A stretch of DNA of 20,642 bases from an uncultured Atopobiaceae bacterium (GCA_944321005.1 CALUJT010000008.1:1-20642), one strand, 5' to 3'; counted from the stretch's first letter, positions 1-7,768 are shown. Notes: a model not told the origin generated them from the letters alone. Translations and numbers: made by a program.

Positions 1-12
1 CTACGACATGGG

Positions 13-3000
13 CTACTGGGAGAGGAGGCGCGCCGCGGCGTGACCCCCATCTCCAAAGTGGTTTAAAAGCGTTTGAGGGGGATTGTCCTTGTTGTAGGCA
101 TTCATGTCGACATCGACGGCATCCGGGTACAGCGTCACGGTAAGAGAGGGCAGGGTCATCTCGGAGGAACCCACCGGCGTACCCTCGTTGTTGCGGAACA
201 TGCAGCTGAAGACGAGCATCTTCGGGTCATTCTCGTCGAGAATGGCATTGATGCCCATCGCCGTGTCGGAAGAGGTGTTGCTAATCGAGAAGACCGGTAT
301 GCCGCCCACCTCGATGGTGACCATACGCGTGCTCCCGGAGGGAACGCTGCTCACGATGTCAAACTTGCCGGCAAGGATCGCCTCTTGGACGCCACCCTTC
401 CAGCTGACCTCCTGCGGGAGGACGAGCGTGTCGCTCAGCGTGAGGGACCCGACGTAATCCTCGCCAAGACGCTCCGTGGGCGACTCGCCCGACGTCGCAT
501 CCCTGGAGAAGCTAATCGTCCAGACGAGCGGATCGGCCAGCGTGCCCGTCGAACCGTCCTCCGGAGCGAGGACATCGATTTGCGGGCTCCGCGCCGTCTT
601 GTTGATCGTGTACTCCTGCCTGACGGTCTTCCAATGCGCGTAGACCATCGCGCCGTCGGCAGGCCGATCAATCTTGCTGGTGGGAACAACACCGTCGACG
701 AGGTCGTGCGTGCCATAGGGCTCGCCGATCTCTCCCCACACGACAAGGCCGCCGCCCGGAGAGGTGAGCGTAGGATAGAGCGCGCCGAACCTGAATTCCA
801 TCGAGCTCAGGTTTTCGGGCGGCGTGATCTCATAACAGAAGGTGTAGGGATCCTCCGTCGCATAGCACTTCACGGAGAGGTCGTCATACTGGATCGTCTG
901 TCCGGCGGTGAACCCCGCGAGGACACCCTCTGCCTCGGTGAAATGCGCGAAGATCCGGTAGGTGTGTCCCGCCTCGAGATCGTTGACCTGCGCCGAGATG
1001 TTGAGGGTCGCCCCCGTTAGCAGCGACCAACCGCCCGTCTCGCTGCCGTCGGCGCTCGGCACCCATGCGAGCGTCTCGCTCTCCTTCATAGCAGTTAGTG
1101 TCAGCGGAGATGCGCCGGCATGCTTGCCGGAGCCTGCGACCGTGAGCGACCGCGGCCCTCGCATGGAATTGGCAAAGTCGCCCTCGCTCGAGGAGCCTTC
1201 CAGCCCGGTATTGGCAAACGCGTTGTATCCAAAGCGGATATCAGGGTTTTCCCCCTTGAACAGGTCCTGAACGCCCTCGACCGAACCCTCGCCGTTTACC
1301 TCAACGAGGGTCGGTCGGTTTGCGAGCGCGTTAGTCTCGAACAGCTCAATATTCTTGGGCTCTTGGAACGTTATGCTCGTCAGGTCCTGGGCCCCGCGGA
1401 TGGCGTCACGGCCAACCGTGGTCACGGTATAGGCCTCACCATCGGCCGCATGAACCGTAGCGGGAATGGTGATCGACATCGTGGGAACACCGTTGACGCT
1501 CGGCGAGCAGTAGATGACCGTCGCGGACTGAGTCGTCTCGTCCAGAGCATAGACGACACCCTGATTGTCGACGTAGAGCTCGCCGGAAAGCGACGACAGC
1601 GGCGATGAGAGAGTTGAGAACGCTCCCTCGTCAACCGTCAGATGGTTGTTGGGGGCAAAGATGACCTCCTGGGCATACTCACCAAAGATGTCAAAGTCCG
1701 CGGAGAGGTGGTCGACGTTCTCGCCTATCACCAGGTCGTAGCTCAGGCGGCCGGCACCAACGAACTGCGGGTAACCAGTGAGGTCCTTTGCATCAAAGAC
1801 CAGCGAACCCATGGACGTACAGTTGTTAAACGCGTTATCGTTGATCGCTGTGATGCTTGCCGGAATGGTCGCCTCCTGAAGGGCAGAGCACCCGTTGTAA
1901 ACGGAGCTGAGATTCGCCCCACAATCTACCTCTGCCGGAAGCGTGACGCGCTCGAGAAGCGAACTGCTTTCAAACAGGCTGTTGATTCCGCTAGGGAATG
2001 TGACCGAGTCCCCTAGATTGATCTCTACGATTCGCGTGTTGGTGAATGCCGCGCTCGGAACCGTGACGGCGCAGTCGTCGGAAATCGTCAGCTTCTGCAG
2101 CCCTTGACAATAACGGAACGCCTGCTGATCGATTGCGGTAACTTCCTCGGGTACGACATACTCGAGCGACTCTTGATGTGTGGGGTACTTGACTACAGCC
2201 CAGGTGCTCCTCTCCTCGTCGTTGTACCTATAAAGGACGCCGTCATCCTCCCCCACAAAGAACAGGGACTCTTCCTCGGTGCCCGTTACTCGATACTCCA
2301 GTGCGCTGCAGCGATACAGCCAATTGGTCCCCACGCTCTTGAGCGTGCTGGGGAGAACCAAGATACCGTCTGCGGACATGGACTCTTCAAGGGCCTGTGA
2401 GCCGATGCTTTCGACTCCCTCTTCAAAGGTGATTTTGGGAATGTTGCGACAGCGGAAAAACGACCCGTTCCCCACCGTCTTCACGTTGCCGGGAACCGTG
2501 ATTTCCTGATCGAAGTCGTTGTACTCAAACGCCCAGTTACCGATTTTTGTAACGGTCTCGGAGATACTCACACCGCCCGTTGCCCCAAGATCTGAAAAGG
2601 CGTTATTGCCAATCTCCGTAATGCCTTTACCGATGACAATGTTATCGACGTTATCTTTGGCCTCGCTCGCCCAAGGTCCCAAGCCATTGGGAATGACGCC
2701 TTCGCCCTCCACGTAGAGCGTACGCACGCCGCGCTCGTCGCGCACCAGGCGCCAGGTGATCTGATCGTTCAGGGATCCCTCAGCGATGACCTCGTCGGTC
2801 GGGCTGTCGTACGTGACCGGCTCGTCCCCCTCGGGCTGGGAAGACGCGCTGGCCCCGCCGCCCTGCGAGTCGGCCTGCATGCCTGTCGGGCTCGCAACGA
2901 CCGACTCATCCGCCACGCCGCTGCCATCGGAAGGCGGCTCCGGGCTTTCGGGGTCGCTCCCGTCGTCGGCGCCCTCGACGTCCTCGACGTTCTTCTCGCC

Positions 3001-3225
3001 CTCGTTCTTCTCGTCCTCCTGCTCGCCGTTGGCAAGCAGCTCGATTCCGGGAACCTCGTTGGAGGACTCGAGCGTGATCGCGGGAAGAACGAGCATGTAC
3101 ACCGTGGCAAAGACCACGATGGCGGAGAGGCAGGTGACTCCTATCTGCCAGGCGCGGTGCCTGCGGAAGCGCCTCTCGAGCATCTGCGCGAACTCTGCGA
3201 TGGTTGGGGTGTGCCTGTCGTCCAT
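13..3225 (-). CDS. BspA-type leucine-rich-repeat surface protein, C-terminus probably truncated
   Basis: A 1070-residue secreted or membrane-anchored surface protein. The basic N-terminus (residues 18-26) is followed by a hydrophobic segment at about 28-50 ending in VLPAITLE, a signal/anchor style common in large Gram-positive surface proteins. Residues 60-145 are an acidic, Ser/Pro-rich linker. From about 190 to 680 there are BspA/LRR_5-type repeats (I..IG..AF, then I.VP..V..VG..F). The C-terminal 200 residues, starting near TINKTARS, look like an adhesin beta domain. No LPXTG-type motif, second membrane segment or basic tail is present, and the last residues (HAAARLLSQ) look out of place. 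The start ATG lies 14 bp after the signal peptidase stop with only a weak GGCGGG ribosome site, so the two are probably cotranscribed and coupled. Role in adhesion is inferred from the family; ligand unknown. Confidence 0.85.
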   Translation of the reverse strand: MDDRHTPTIAEFAQMLERRFRRHRAWQIGVTCLSAIVVFATVYMLVLPAITLESSNEVPGIELLANGEQEDEKNEGEKNVEDVEGADDGSDPESPEPPSDGSGVADESVVASPTGMQADSQGGGASASSQPEGDEPVTYDSPTDEVIAEGSLNDQITWRLVRDERGVRTLYVEGEGVIPNGLGPWASEAKDNVDNIVIGKGITEIGNNAFSDLGATGGVSISETVTKIGNWAFEYNDFDQEITVPGNVKTVGNGSFFRCRNIPKITFEEGVESIGSQALEESMSADGILVLPSTLKSVGTNWLYRCSALEYRVTGTEEESLFFVGEDDGVLYRYNDEERSTWAVVKYPTHQESLEYVVPEEVTAIDQQAFRYCQGLQKLTISDDCAVTVPSAAFTNTRIVEINLGDSVTFPSGINSLFESSSLLERVTLPAEVDCGANLSSVYNGCSALQEATIPASITAINDNAFNNCTSMGSLVFDAKDLTGYPQFVGAGRLSYDLVIGENVDHLSADFDIFGEYAQEVIFAPNNHLTVDEGAFSTLSSPLSSLSGELYVDNQGVVYALDETTQSATVIYCSPSVNGVPTMSITIPATVHAADGEAYTVTTVGRDAIRGAQDLTSITFQEPKNIELFETNALANRPTLVEVNGEGSVEGVQDLFKGENPDIRFGYNAFANTGLEGSSSEGDFANSMRGPRSLTVAGSGKHAGASPLTLTAMKESETLAWVPSADGSETGGWSLLTGATLNISAQVNDLEAGHTYRIFAHFTEAEGVLAGFTAGQTIQYDDLSVKCYATEDPYTFCYEITPPENLSSMEFRFGALYPTLTSPGGGLVVWGEIGEPYGTHDLVDGVVPTSKIDRPADGAMVYAHWKTVRQEYTINKTARSPQIDVLAPEDGSTGTLADPLVWTISFSRDATSGESPTERLGEDYVGSLTLSDTLVLPQEVSWKGGVQEAILAGKFDIVSSVPSGSTRMVTIEVGGIPVFSISNTSSDTAMGINAILDENDPKMLVFSCMFRNNEGTPVGSSEMTLPSLTVTLYPDAVDVDMNAYNKDNPPQTLLNHFGDGGHAAARLLSQ

Positions 3226-3239
3226 GTTGTCCCGCCTGT

Positions 3240-4037
3240 CTAGCTAATCGGGCCGAGCTCCGTGAGCGGCCAGATCCTGAACGCGATGTTTCCCACGACC
3301 TGCTCCTCCGCCACGCAGCCGATGGTGGTGCTGCGGCTGTCGACGGAGGTGGCGCGGTGGTCTCCCATGACGAAGTAGCGACCGTCGGGCACCTGGTAGG
3401 GGAGCTCGATGTCACACTCGCCGAGGGCCTTGTCCGTGAGGTACGGCTCGTCGAGCGGCTGGTCGTTCACCGAGACGTTGCCGTACTGATCTATGTCGAC
3501 CCAGTCGCCCGGGCCGGCGATGACGCGCTTGATGAGAATCTTGTTGTTGTAGTAGAACGCGATGACGTCGCCCTGGCTGAAGGAGCCTCCCTTGAGGGAG
3601 ACCACGAGCTGGCCATCGTGCAACGTGGGTGTCATGGAGCTGCCCGTGATCTGCAAGACGGGCGTCACGAGCGTGGCAACGAGCACCGCCACGGCCGCCA
3701 CCGTCACGAGTATCGCTAGCGTGCTGCGCAGCGCGCTCCTGAAGCGGCTGCGCGTGAGCTCGTTCTCCAGCTCGGCGTAGAGTGTCTCGAGCGCGGGAAT
3801 CTCCGGACGCGAGGGACTCTGTGGGGCGGCGCCTACGGCCTCGCCGCCGCCGGACTGGTGTCTAGAACGCGATAGGGGGGGGGTAGACGATTCTACGATT
3901 TCGGCCGTGCTAAGCGAGGGTTTCCGAGCATGATTAGCCGAAGCATAGGAAGTGGAGCGGAAGTCGCTCTCCTCCCGCGCGATCAGGATCTCAAGAAGCT
4001 CCTTCTTGGAAAGTTGTCCCAGTCCGCGTCTTGCCAT
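3240..4037 (-). CDS. lepB: Type I signal peptidase
   Basis: A 265-residue membrane-bound Ser/Lys peptidase that removes signal peptides outside the membrane. One transmembrane helix lies at about 103-125. The catalytic serine is Ser134 in GSSMTPTL, and the catalytic lysine is Lys170 in ILIKRVIAGPGD. The conserved box GDHRATSVDSR is at 225-235. The first ~95 residues are a long cytoplasmic extension: a basic helix (LSKKELLEILIA), then a Ser-rich linker of low complexity containing a run of nine C (3875-3883, residues 52-55) and less GC-rich codons than the catalytic half. AGGA lies 10 nt before the ATG. It sits just upstream of the LRR protein and downstream of a Cna-B pilin-like gene, like the dedicated signal peptidases of Gram-positive pilus loci; that specialisation is inferred. 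The upstream 230 bp are AT-rich and probably hold its promoter, though no clear -35/-10 pair was found. Confidence 0.93.
   Translation of the reverse strand: MARRGLGQLSKKELLEILIAREESDFRSTSYASANHARKPSLSTAEIVESSTPPLSRSRHQSGGGEAVGAAPQSPSRPEIPALETLYAELENELTRSRFRSALRSTLAILVTVAAVAVLVATLVTPVLQITGSSMTPTLHDGQLVVSLKGGSFSQGDVIAFYYNNKILIKRVIAGPGDWVDIDQYGNVSVNDQPLDEPYLTDKALGECDIELPYQVPDGRYFVMGDHRATSVDSRSTTIGCVAEEQVVGNIAFRIWPLTELGPIS
3875..3883 (-). repeat. C9 homopolymer within lepB coding sequence
   Basis: Nine consecutive G on the plus strand (C on the coding strand) covering Thr-Pro-Pro-Leu codons 52-55 of the signal peptidase. Losing one C leads to a TAG about 14 codons later; gaining one leads to a TAG within about 4 codons of the tract. 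Both stops precede the membrane helix and active site. Confidence 0.95.
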
Positions 4038-4268
4038 ACTCCGTTTGTCCTGCTTATTTGCTCATGAGGCCTCGATAGAACATAGAAAATGTATCACAGC
4101 CCCAAGCTGGCGTTAAGGTTACGAAATCGGGTATTGAGGCACTCTTGGCTTGGTTACAGATTGATATTGGTTAGGGATTTTATTTTCTATTTCCAATTGA
4201 CGGGGGGTGATTTTTAAAGCACTCTCCGGTAACGGCTTCCCCCACCTTCTGCTCATTACTCGCATATC

Positions 4269-5999
4269 TCAGAGGGCCGGGTCGAGAAAACGGATTTGCG
4301 CAGGAAACTTAGGCATTGAATGCCCGCCCCTCCCCGCACGATGGAGTTTTTCGTTATGAGCATTGTGTGGGCGAGAAGAACGACGGCCCGCAGGCATCCA
4401 TCGCCTACGGGCCGTCGCTTCGTGGGTCCTCCTGACAGAATACCCTGTCCCCTTTGTCAGGTTAAGGTCCGTATGGTCGCCGGTGTCGGGCGTCTGGGGA
4501 CGGACGGGGTTCGCCGGACGGACGGGGGTGTCGGGATCGTCCGGGTCCGCGGGGTCATCGGGCCCGTCGGGGTCATCCGGATCCGTGGGATCGTCCGGAT
4601 CGACCGGCTCGTCGGGGTCGACAGGGTCATCCGGCCCGCTCGGGTCGGACGGGACCGACGGACGCCTCTCGTCCACGGCCACCAGCGTGAGGCCGTTACT
4701 GGAGACGAAGTAGCCCGGGGTAAACGACCCATCCTGCTGAGCCTGCGAGGTCAGCGAGGCGGAGATGGTTCCGTCGGCCCTAACCTCAAATTCAAAGGGG
4801 TCGCTCAGGACCCGATAGCCCGAGGGCGCAACGGTCTCGACAATCTCATAGCTCTCCCCGCCAACGAGCTTCTCGAGCCTGAGCTTGCCGTCCGTCCCCA
4901 CGGTATAGCTGCGAGAGACGTTCGCGCCGGCGCTATCCGAGAAAACGCCCGTGATCTTGAACGTCGCACCGGAGAGCGCGCTGCCGCGGGTGTTGACCTT
5001 TGCGAGGTCGAGCTCGATAAGCTCGTCCGCAACAATGACGCTCGCACGGTCACCACCAACGGACAAGCCGCCCGTCGGGGTGCCTTCCGCTGTGATGAAG
5101 CCGTCCTCTGCCACCGTAAAGGTGAGTTCCCCTGCGTTGAGCTCGTAGCCCGCGGGCGCCTTCGTCTCCGTCACCGTATAGGAGCCCCCGGCAACAACGA
5201 GTCCGGACACCTTCGCCGTTCCGTCGTTGCCGGTCGTGAAGGTCTTTGCGCCGGTGTCGCCGTCCGCAAAGGAACCGCCGGCGACGGGCGTAACCGTGAG
5301 CTCAGCGCCGGGCAGGGCCTTCCCGCTAGCGTCCCTCTTCACGAGATCGATGACAAACGGGTCGTCGTAGGCAACGATGCTTGCGTTGTCGCTCCCAACG
5401 GCAAAGCCGGGTGTCGTTCCGTCGGAGCTGGCGGAGCCAGCGTCAGCGGTTACGGTACCATCGGCGTTCACCGTGAAGCTGAACGTACCGATGATGGCCC
5501 TGTGGCCGGCAGGAGCCTTCTGCTCCGTGAGCGTATAGGCCTGCCCCGCAGCAAGGCTGAAGGTCGTGCCATCGCCCTGAAGGCCGGTCAAAGATAGTCC
5601 GCCCTTCGGAACCGTTGCAACAAGCGACCTTCCTCCCTGGCTGTCCAGCTGATGGGTGGTGTCGTTGACAAAGAGACCGGTCAGCGAGAAGGACGCGCCG
5701 TCCAGGGAGTTGCCGGAGAGATCCTGCTTGACGAGCTTCACCTCAACCGGGGCGTCGCTTGCCACGATCGTCACCACGCCATCGTTGCCGCGCTCGACGG
5801 AGTACCCGCTCGGAGCGTCTTCGCCAAGCGTCACGTCACCATGTTCGTCCACGGTAAACGTCAGGTTCGGAAGGAGCTCGTAGCCCGCGGGCGCCTCGGT
5901 CTCGCGCAGCATGTAAGTCTTGCCGTCAACGAGGCCCTCGAGCTTGGTGACCTCAGTCGCCGACGTGGCGATCTCCCGCAGCTCTGCAGACTCATCCAC
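4269..5999 (-). CDS. SpaA/Cna-B-domain pilin- or adhesin-like protein, body of a broken gene
   Basis: Open reading frame of 576 codons from a GTG that is probably not the true start. It contains four SpaA-type (Cna-B, prealbumin-like) domains. The first is partial (to about 83); the others cover about 84-212, 213-327 and 328-443. Each ends with the isopeptide glutamate motif (ETEAPAGY near 33, EQKAPAGH near 160, ETKAPAGY near 279, ETVAPSGY near 388). The paired lysine strands are seen in domains 2-4 (VKLVKQD, IDLVKRD, LDLAKVN) but not in domain 1. A Pro/Asp repeat linker follows (448-491), then a sorting-like motif TPDTG (503-507). There is no hydrophobic anchor after it: the frame runs through a palindromic repeat and a terminator. 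The signal peptide is upstream in a different frame. Intramolecular isopeptide bonds and wall attachment are family knowledge; this copy is probably inactive or misassembled. Confidence 0.75.
   Translation of the reverse strand: MDESAELREIATSATEVTKLEGLVDGKTYMLRETEAPAGYELLPNLTFTVDEHGDVTLGEDAPSGYSVERGNDGVVTIVASDAPVEVKLVKQDLSGNSLDGASFSLTGLFVNDTTHQLDSQGGRSLVATVPKGGLSLTGLQGDGTTFSLAAGQAYTLTEQKAPAGHRAIIGTFSFTVNADGTVTADAGSASSDGTTPGFAVGSDNASIVAYDDPFVIDLVKRDASGKALPGAELTVTPVAGGSFADGDTGAKTFTTGNDGTAKVSGLVVAGGSYTVTETKAPAGYELNAGELTFTVAEDGFITAEGTPTGGLSVGGDRASVIVADELIELDLAKVNTRGSALSGATFKITGVFSDSAGANVSRSYTVGTDGKLRLEKLVGGESYEIVETVAPSGYRVLSDPFEFEVRADGTISASLTSQAQQDGSFTPGYFVSSNGLTLVAVDERRPSVPSDPSGPDDPVDPDEPVDPDDPTDPDDPDGPDDPADPDDPDTPVRPANPVRPQTPDTGDHTDLNLTKGTGYSVRRTHEATARRRWMPAGRRSSRPHNAHNEKLHRAGRGGHSMPKFPAQIRFLDPAL
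4372..4417 (-). terminator. Rho-independent-like terminator downstream of the Cna-B gene
   Basis: A 15-bp stem (4381-4395 with 4403-4417) and a 7-nt loop. On the minus strand all positions pair, including one G-U; on the plus strand the same position would be a C-A mismatch, so the structure suits minus-strand RNA. It is followed by TTCTTCTC, a weak U-rich tract. It lies inside the apparent open frame, showing that the real coding part ended before it. Confidence 0.7.
4431..4461. repeat. Palindromic repeat, family 1, copy A
   Basis: Imperfect palindrome with 7-bp perfect arms CCTGACA/TGTCAGG. On the minus strand its interior reads AAGGGGACAGGGTATTC. It closely matches the element at 20178-20205 (arms CTGACA/TGTCAG, interior GGGGACGGG). 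It starts about six codons after the TPDTG motif, inside the open frame of the Cna-B protein. Confidence 0.7.
4479..4493 (-). other. LPXTG-like cell wall sorting motif (TPDTG) without anchor
   Basis: Codes for TPDTG followed by Asp, the form taken by sortase recognition motifs. The hydrophobic stretch and Arg/Lys tail that should follow are absent in all three frames down to 4269. Confidence 0.6.
4527..4658 (-). repeat. Pro/Asp-rich repeat linker
   Basis: Codes for about 44 residues of DP, DDP and DEP units between the last Cna-B domain and the sorting motif. The DNA is a degenerate repeat of GGGTCATCCGG-like units on the plus strand. Such wall-spanning linkers hold the domains away from the peptidoglycan; the length may vary by recombination. 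Confidence 0.8.
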
Positions 6000-6187
6000 A
6001 CGACCTCCAGCGTACCCTGATCGGAGTCCATGGGCTCCGCGAATGCGTAGGAGAGACCGTTACCAAAGGCTGCCTCGAACGAGAGCACACCGACAAGAAA
6101 GAGAGCAAGTGCACGCTTACACCCGTCTTGAGAATTCTTTTTACCGCGAGCGTTCCCGGAGCTCCTTCTCCCGTTGAATCCGAGCAT
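6000..6187 (-). pseudogene. Signal-peptide-encoding 5' fragment of the Cna-B protein gene, frameshifted
   Basis: The ATG at 6187 follows GGAAGG with 6-7 nt spacing. It encodes a basic N-region, a hydrophobic core (ALALFLVGVLSFEAAFG) and a probable cleavage site at YAFA-EP. After EPMDSDQGTLEV the frame goes into meaningless Trp/Ser/Arg-rich sequence, while the Cna-B protein continues in another frame from about 5999. The join falls in GTCGTGTGGAT: removing one GT, or adding one base, fuses the two frames to read LEVVDESAEL. About 25 residues expected at the start of the first Cna-B domain, including its isopeptide lysine, also seem to be missing. This looks like a small deletion plus frameshift, or a sequencing error at the GTGTG. 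Confidence 0.7.
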
Positions 6188-6523
6188 GAAACACCTTCCG
6201 ACCTGCTAAAACGTACAAAGCTTCAGAAAAAACCAAGCTTTCTATTTTGCATGGGAGGGGGTACCTTTCAACACTACACTGCAGGTTGTGGGAAGTGTGA
6301 TAGACCTCTTATTTCATGTTGTTCAGCGTCAGCGTTTGATATGCATCTGTTTCGAGACAACGCCCAACATCTGGCCCCGTATTGTGTTTAGTTGTTCGAC
6401 CATACGTGGCAAGGGGCTCTGCGCAGCAACATGACCGCCCATGTTGACTACGTATCAACAAAGTCGCTGGTAATTTGTTCGATTTGTCGTTTGGTCGACC
6501 AAAGAGCTTGGGGCGATGCTGCG
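6188..6523. other. Intergenic region between the Cna-B gene and the Nudix gene
   Basis: 336 bp with no convincing gene; relatively AT-rich. It holds the ribosome binding site and leader of the Cna-B gene, with a small hairpin (arms AAAGCTT/AAGCTTT, 6217-6241) 30 nt before the start. Two palindromes lie near the Nudix end: 6443-6459 (GTTGA, TACGTA centre, TCAAC) and 6490-6503 (TTTGGTCGACCAAA). No clear promoter or T-tract terminator was recognised. Confidence 0.6.
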
Positions 6524-7288
6524 CTACTCGCCCTCCGCGTCAGGCTCCACGGCAGCGTCCACGAGCCTGCGGGAGATGGCATCGCAGAGAAGTGCGCCCA
6601 CGACGGTCTTGGCGTCCTCTATGCGGCCATCGAGGACGGCGTCAACGAGCTCGCCCACCTCCACGAGGTCCACGTTGATGAACTCGTCCGCATCAGGGCT
6701 GGACTTGGAGAAGCTGAGGCCGGTGGCCATGTAGATGTGGATGAGCTCGTCGCAGAAGCCGGCCGAGGAGGCGATGGTCGTGAGATAGGCGATCTTCTCG
6801 GCCTCCATGCCGGTCTCCTCCAGGAGCTCGCGGCTGGCGCACTCGAGCGGGTCCTCGCCAGGGGCGAGCTTGCCCGCGGGAATCTCCACCGTCACACGTC
6901 CGAGGGCAGTTCGGTACTGACGCACGAGGCAGATGCGGCCCTCGTCCGTGAGGGCGACCACGGCAACAGCTCCCGGGTGGCGCACGACGTCGCGGATGGC
7001 GTTGCGACCGTCCGGCAGCTGGACGCGCAGACGATCCACGTTGAAGATGCGGCCGGTCCAGGCGACGTCCTCCGTAAGAGGACGCTCCGCCAGCGCCTCA
7101 TCACGCGGGTCCTCGTCACCAAGAACGAGGTCACGTTCCTCCGGTGCCCCGGAAAGGTGGTCCTGACTGGCGCGGTCCCCGTCATAGGTGAAGGCGGCCA
7201 CGGAGTCGCGAATATCGTCTACGGCGTAGTCGAAGTCCTCACGGGTGGGCTCGGTTACGTCGCGAGCGGTGATCTTATCCTCGGACAT
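6524..7288 (-). CDS. Nudix hydrolase, ADP-ribose pyrophosphatase type
   Basis: A 254-residue cytoplasmic enzyme. The Nudix box is complete at residues 139-161 (G-x5-E-x7-RELLEETG) and supplies the metal-binding glutamates. It is preceded by GRIFNVDRLRVQLPDG and VVRHPGAVAVV, the usual lead-in of the ADP-ribose pyrophosphatase group, which splits ADP-ribose to AMP and ribose 5-phosphate. AGGAGG lies 5 nt before the ATG, so the start is secure. The ~75 residues before the core are strongly acidic and longer than usual for this family; their role is unknown. The gene lies 72 bp downstream of hepT on the same strand and may share its transcript. Substrate is inferred and could be another nucleoside diphosphate sugar. 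Confidence 0.88.
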   Translation of the reverse strand: MSEDKITARDVTEPTREDFDYAVDDIRDSVAAFTYDGDRASQDHLSGAPEERDLVLGDEDPRDEALAERPLTEDVAWTGRIFNVDRLRVQLPDGRNAIRDVVRHPGAVAVVALTDEGRICLVRQYRTALGRVTVEIPAGKLAPGEDPLECASRELLEETGMEAEKIAYLTTIASSAGFCDELIHIYMATGLSFSKSSPDADEFINVDLVEVGELVDAVLDGRIEDAKTVVGALLCDAISRRLVDAAVEPDAEGE

Positions 7289-7360
7289 GGGGTCCTCCTG
7301 AGTCGTGGCTGGGCGCGATGGCGCCGTCTGAATACTCTAGCCCAAGGTGTGGTCGCTGGC

Positions 7361-7768
7361 CTACCTCAGGCTATCGAGAAGTTCTCCGTATCGACCAACC
7401 ACGCCTTCCCTTAGTCGAACAAATTCCGGTATATAGGTTCTTATCGTCGTGTCTACCAGCTGTTTTGCTAGTTGTTGGTCGTATACGTGTGCGGTGTTGT
7501 TTCTATCTCTCAACATGGAGAGCCAGATTTCCTCGTCCAAGAACTCGTAGTAGCAGTTCGCCGCCTTGATGATGTCGCGCGGAGAACCCGTCACAGCGGT
7601 CGCATCGCCCTCATACGACAGGAGAGCCTTAAGGAGCTTCCAGCCAAGCTCGAATTGGAGAGAGAACTTGTCAATGATTCCGCTTTGCACGAAATCGTTG
7701 TCGAGATCTTGGTTAGGTGCAAGCACAAGCGTCTCAAGGGCAGAGGCGTAGTTATCGAACTTCTTCAT
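7361..7768 (-). CDS. HepT-like HEPN protein, HI0074 (nucleotidyltransferase substrate-binding) family
   Basis: A 135-residue helical protein. The start is placed at MKKFDNYASALETL, with AAAGG 6 nt before the ATG; longer upstream versions of the frame only shadow the preceding gene. The HEPN signature is at 87-96 (RDRNNTAHVY): an R-x4-H RNase-type motif followed by a tyrosine two residues after the histidine. The upstream nucleotidyltransferase gene overlaps it by 17 nt. Paired HEPN/MNT genes act as HepT-MntA toxin-antitoxin modules, in which MntA AMPylates the tyrosine of the HEPN RNase. That mechanism is known for the family and only inferred here; members of this HI0074 branch are less well studied. 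The C-terminal tail (VRLREGVVGRYGELLDSLR) is charged. Confidence 0.85.
   Translation of the reverse strand: MKKFDNYASALETLVLAPNQDLDNDFVQSGIIDKFSLQFELGWKLLKALLSYEGDATAVTGSPRDIIKAANCYYEFLDEEIWLSMLRDRNNTAHVYDQQLAKQLVDTTIRTYIPEFVRLREGVVGRYGELLDSLR

Noticed and set aside
73..1020. Long plus-strand ORF opposite the LRR protein gene
   Set aside because: Arg/Asp/His-rich antisense shadow of a well-supported gene in GC-rich DNA; no domain or ribosome site.
4320..5597. 425-codon plus-strand ORF opposite the Cna-B gene
   Set aside because: Low-complexity antisense frame of repeated Cna-B domains; the minus-strand frame has clear domains.
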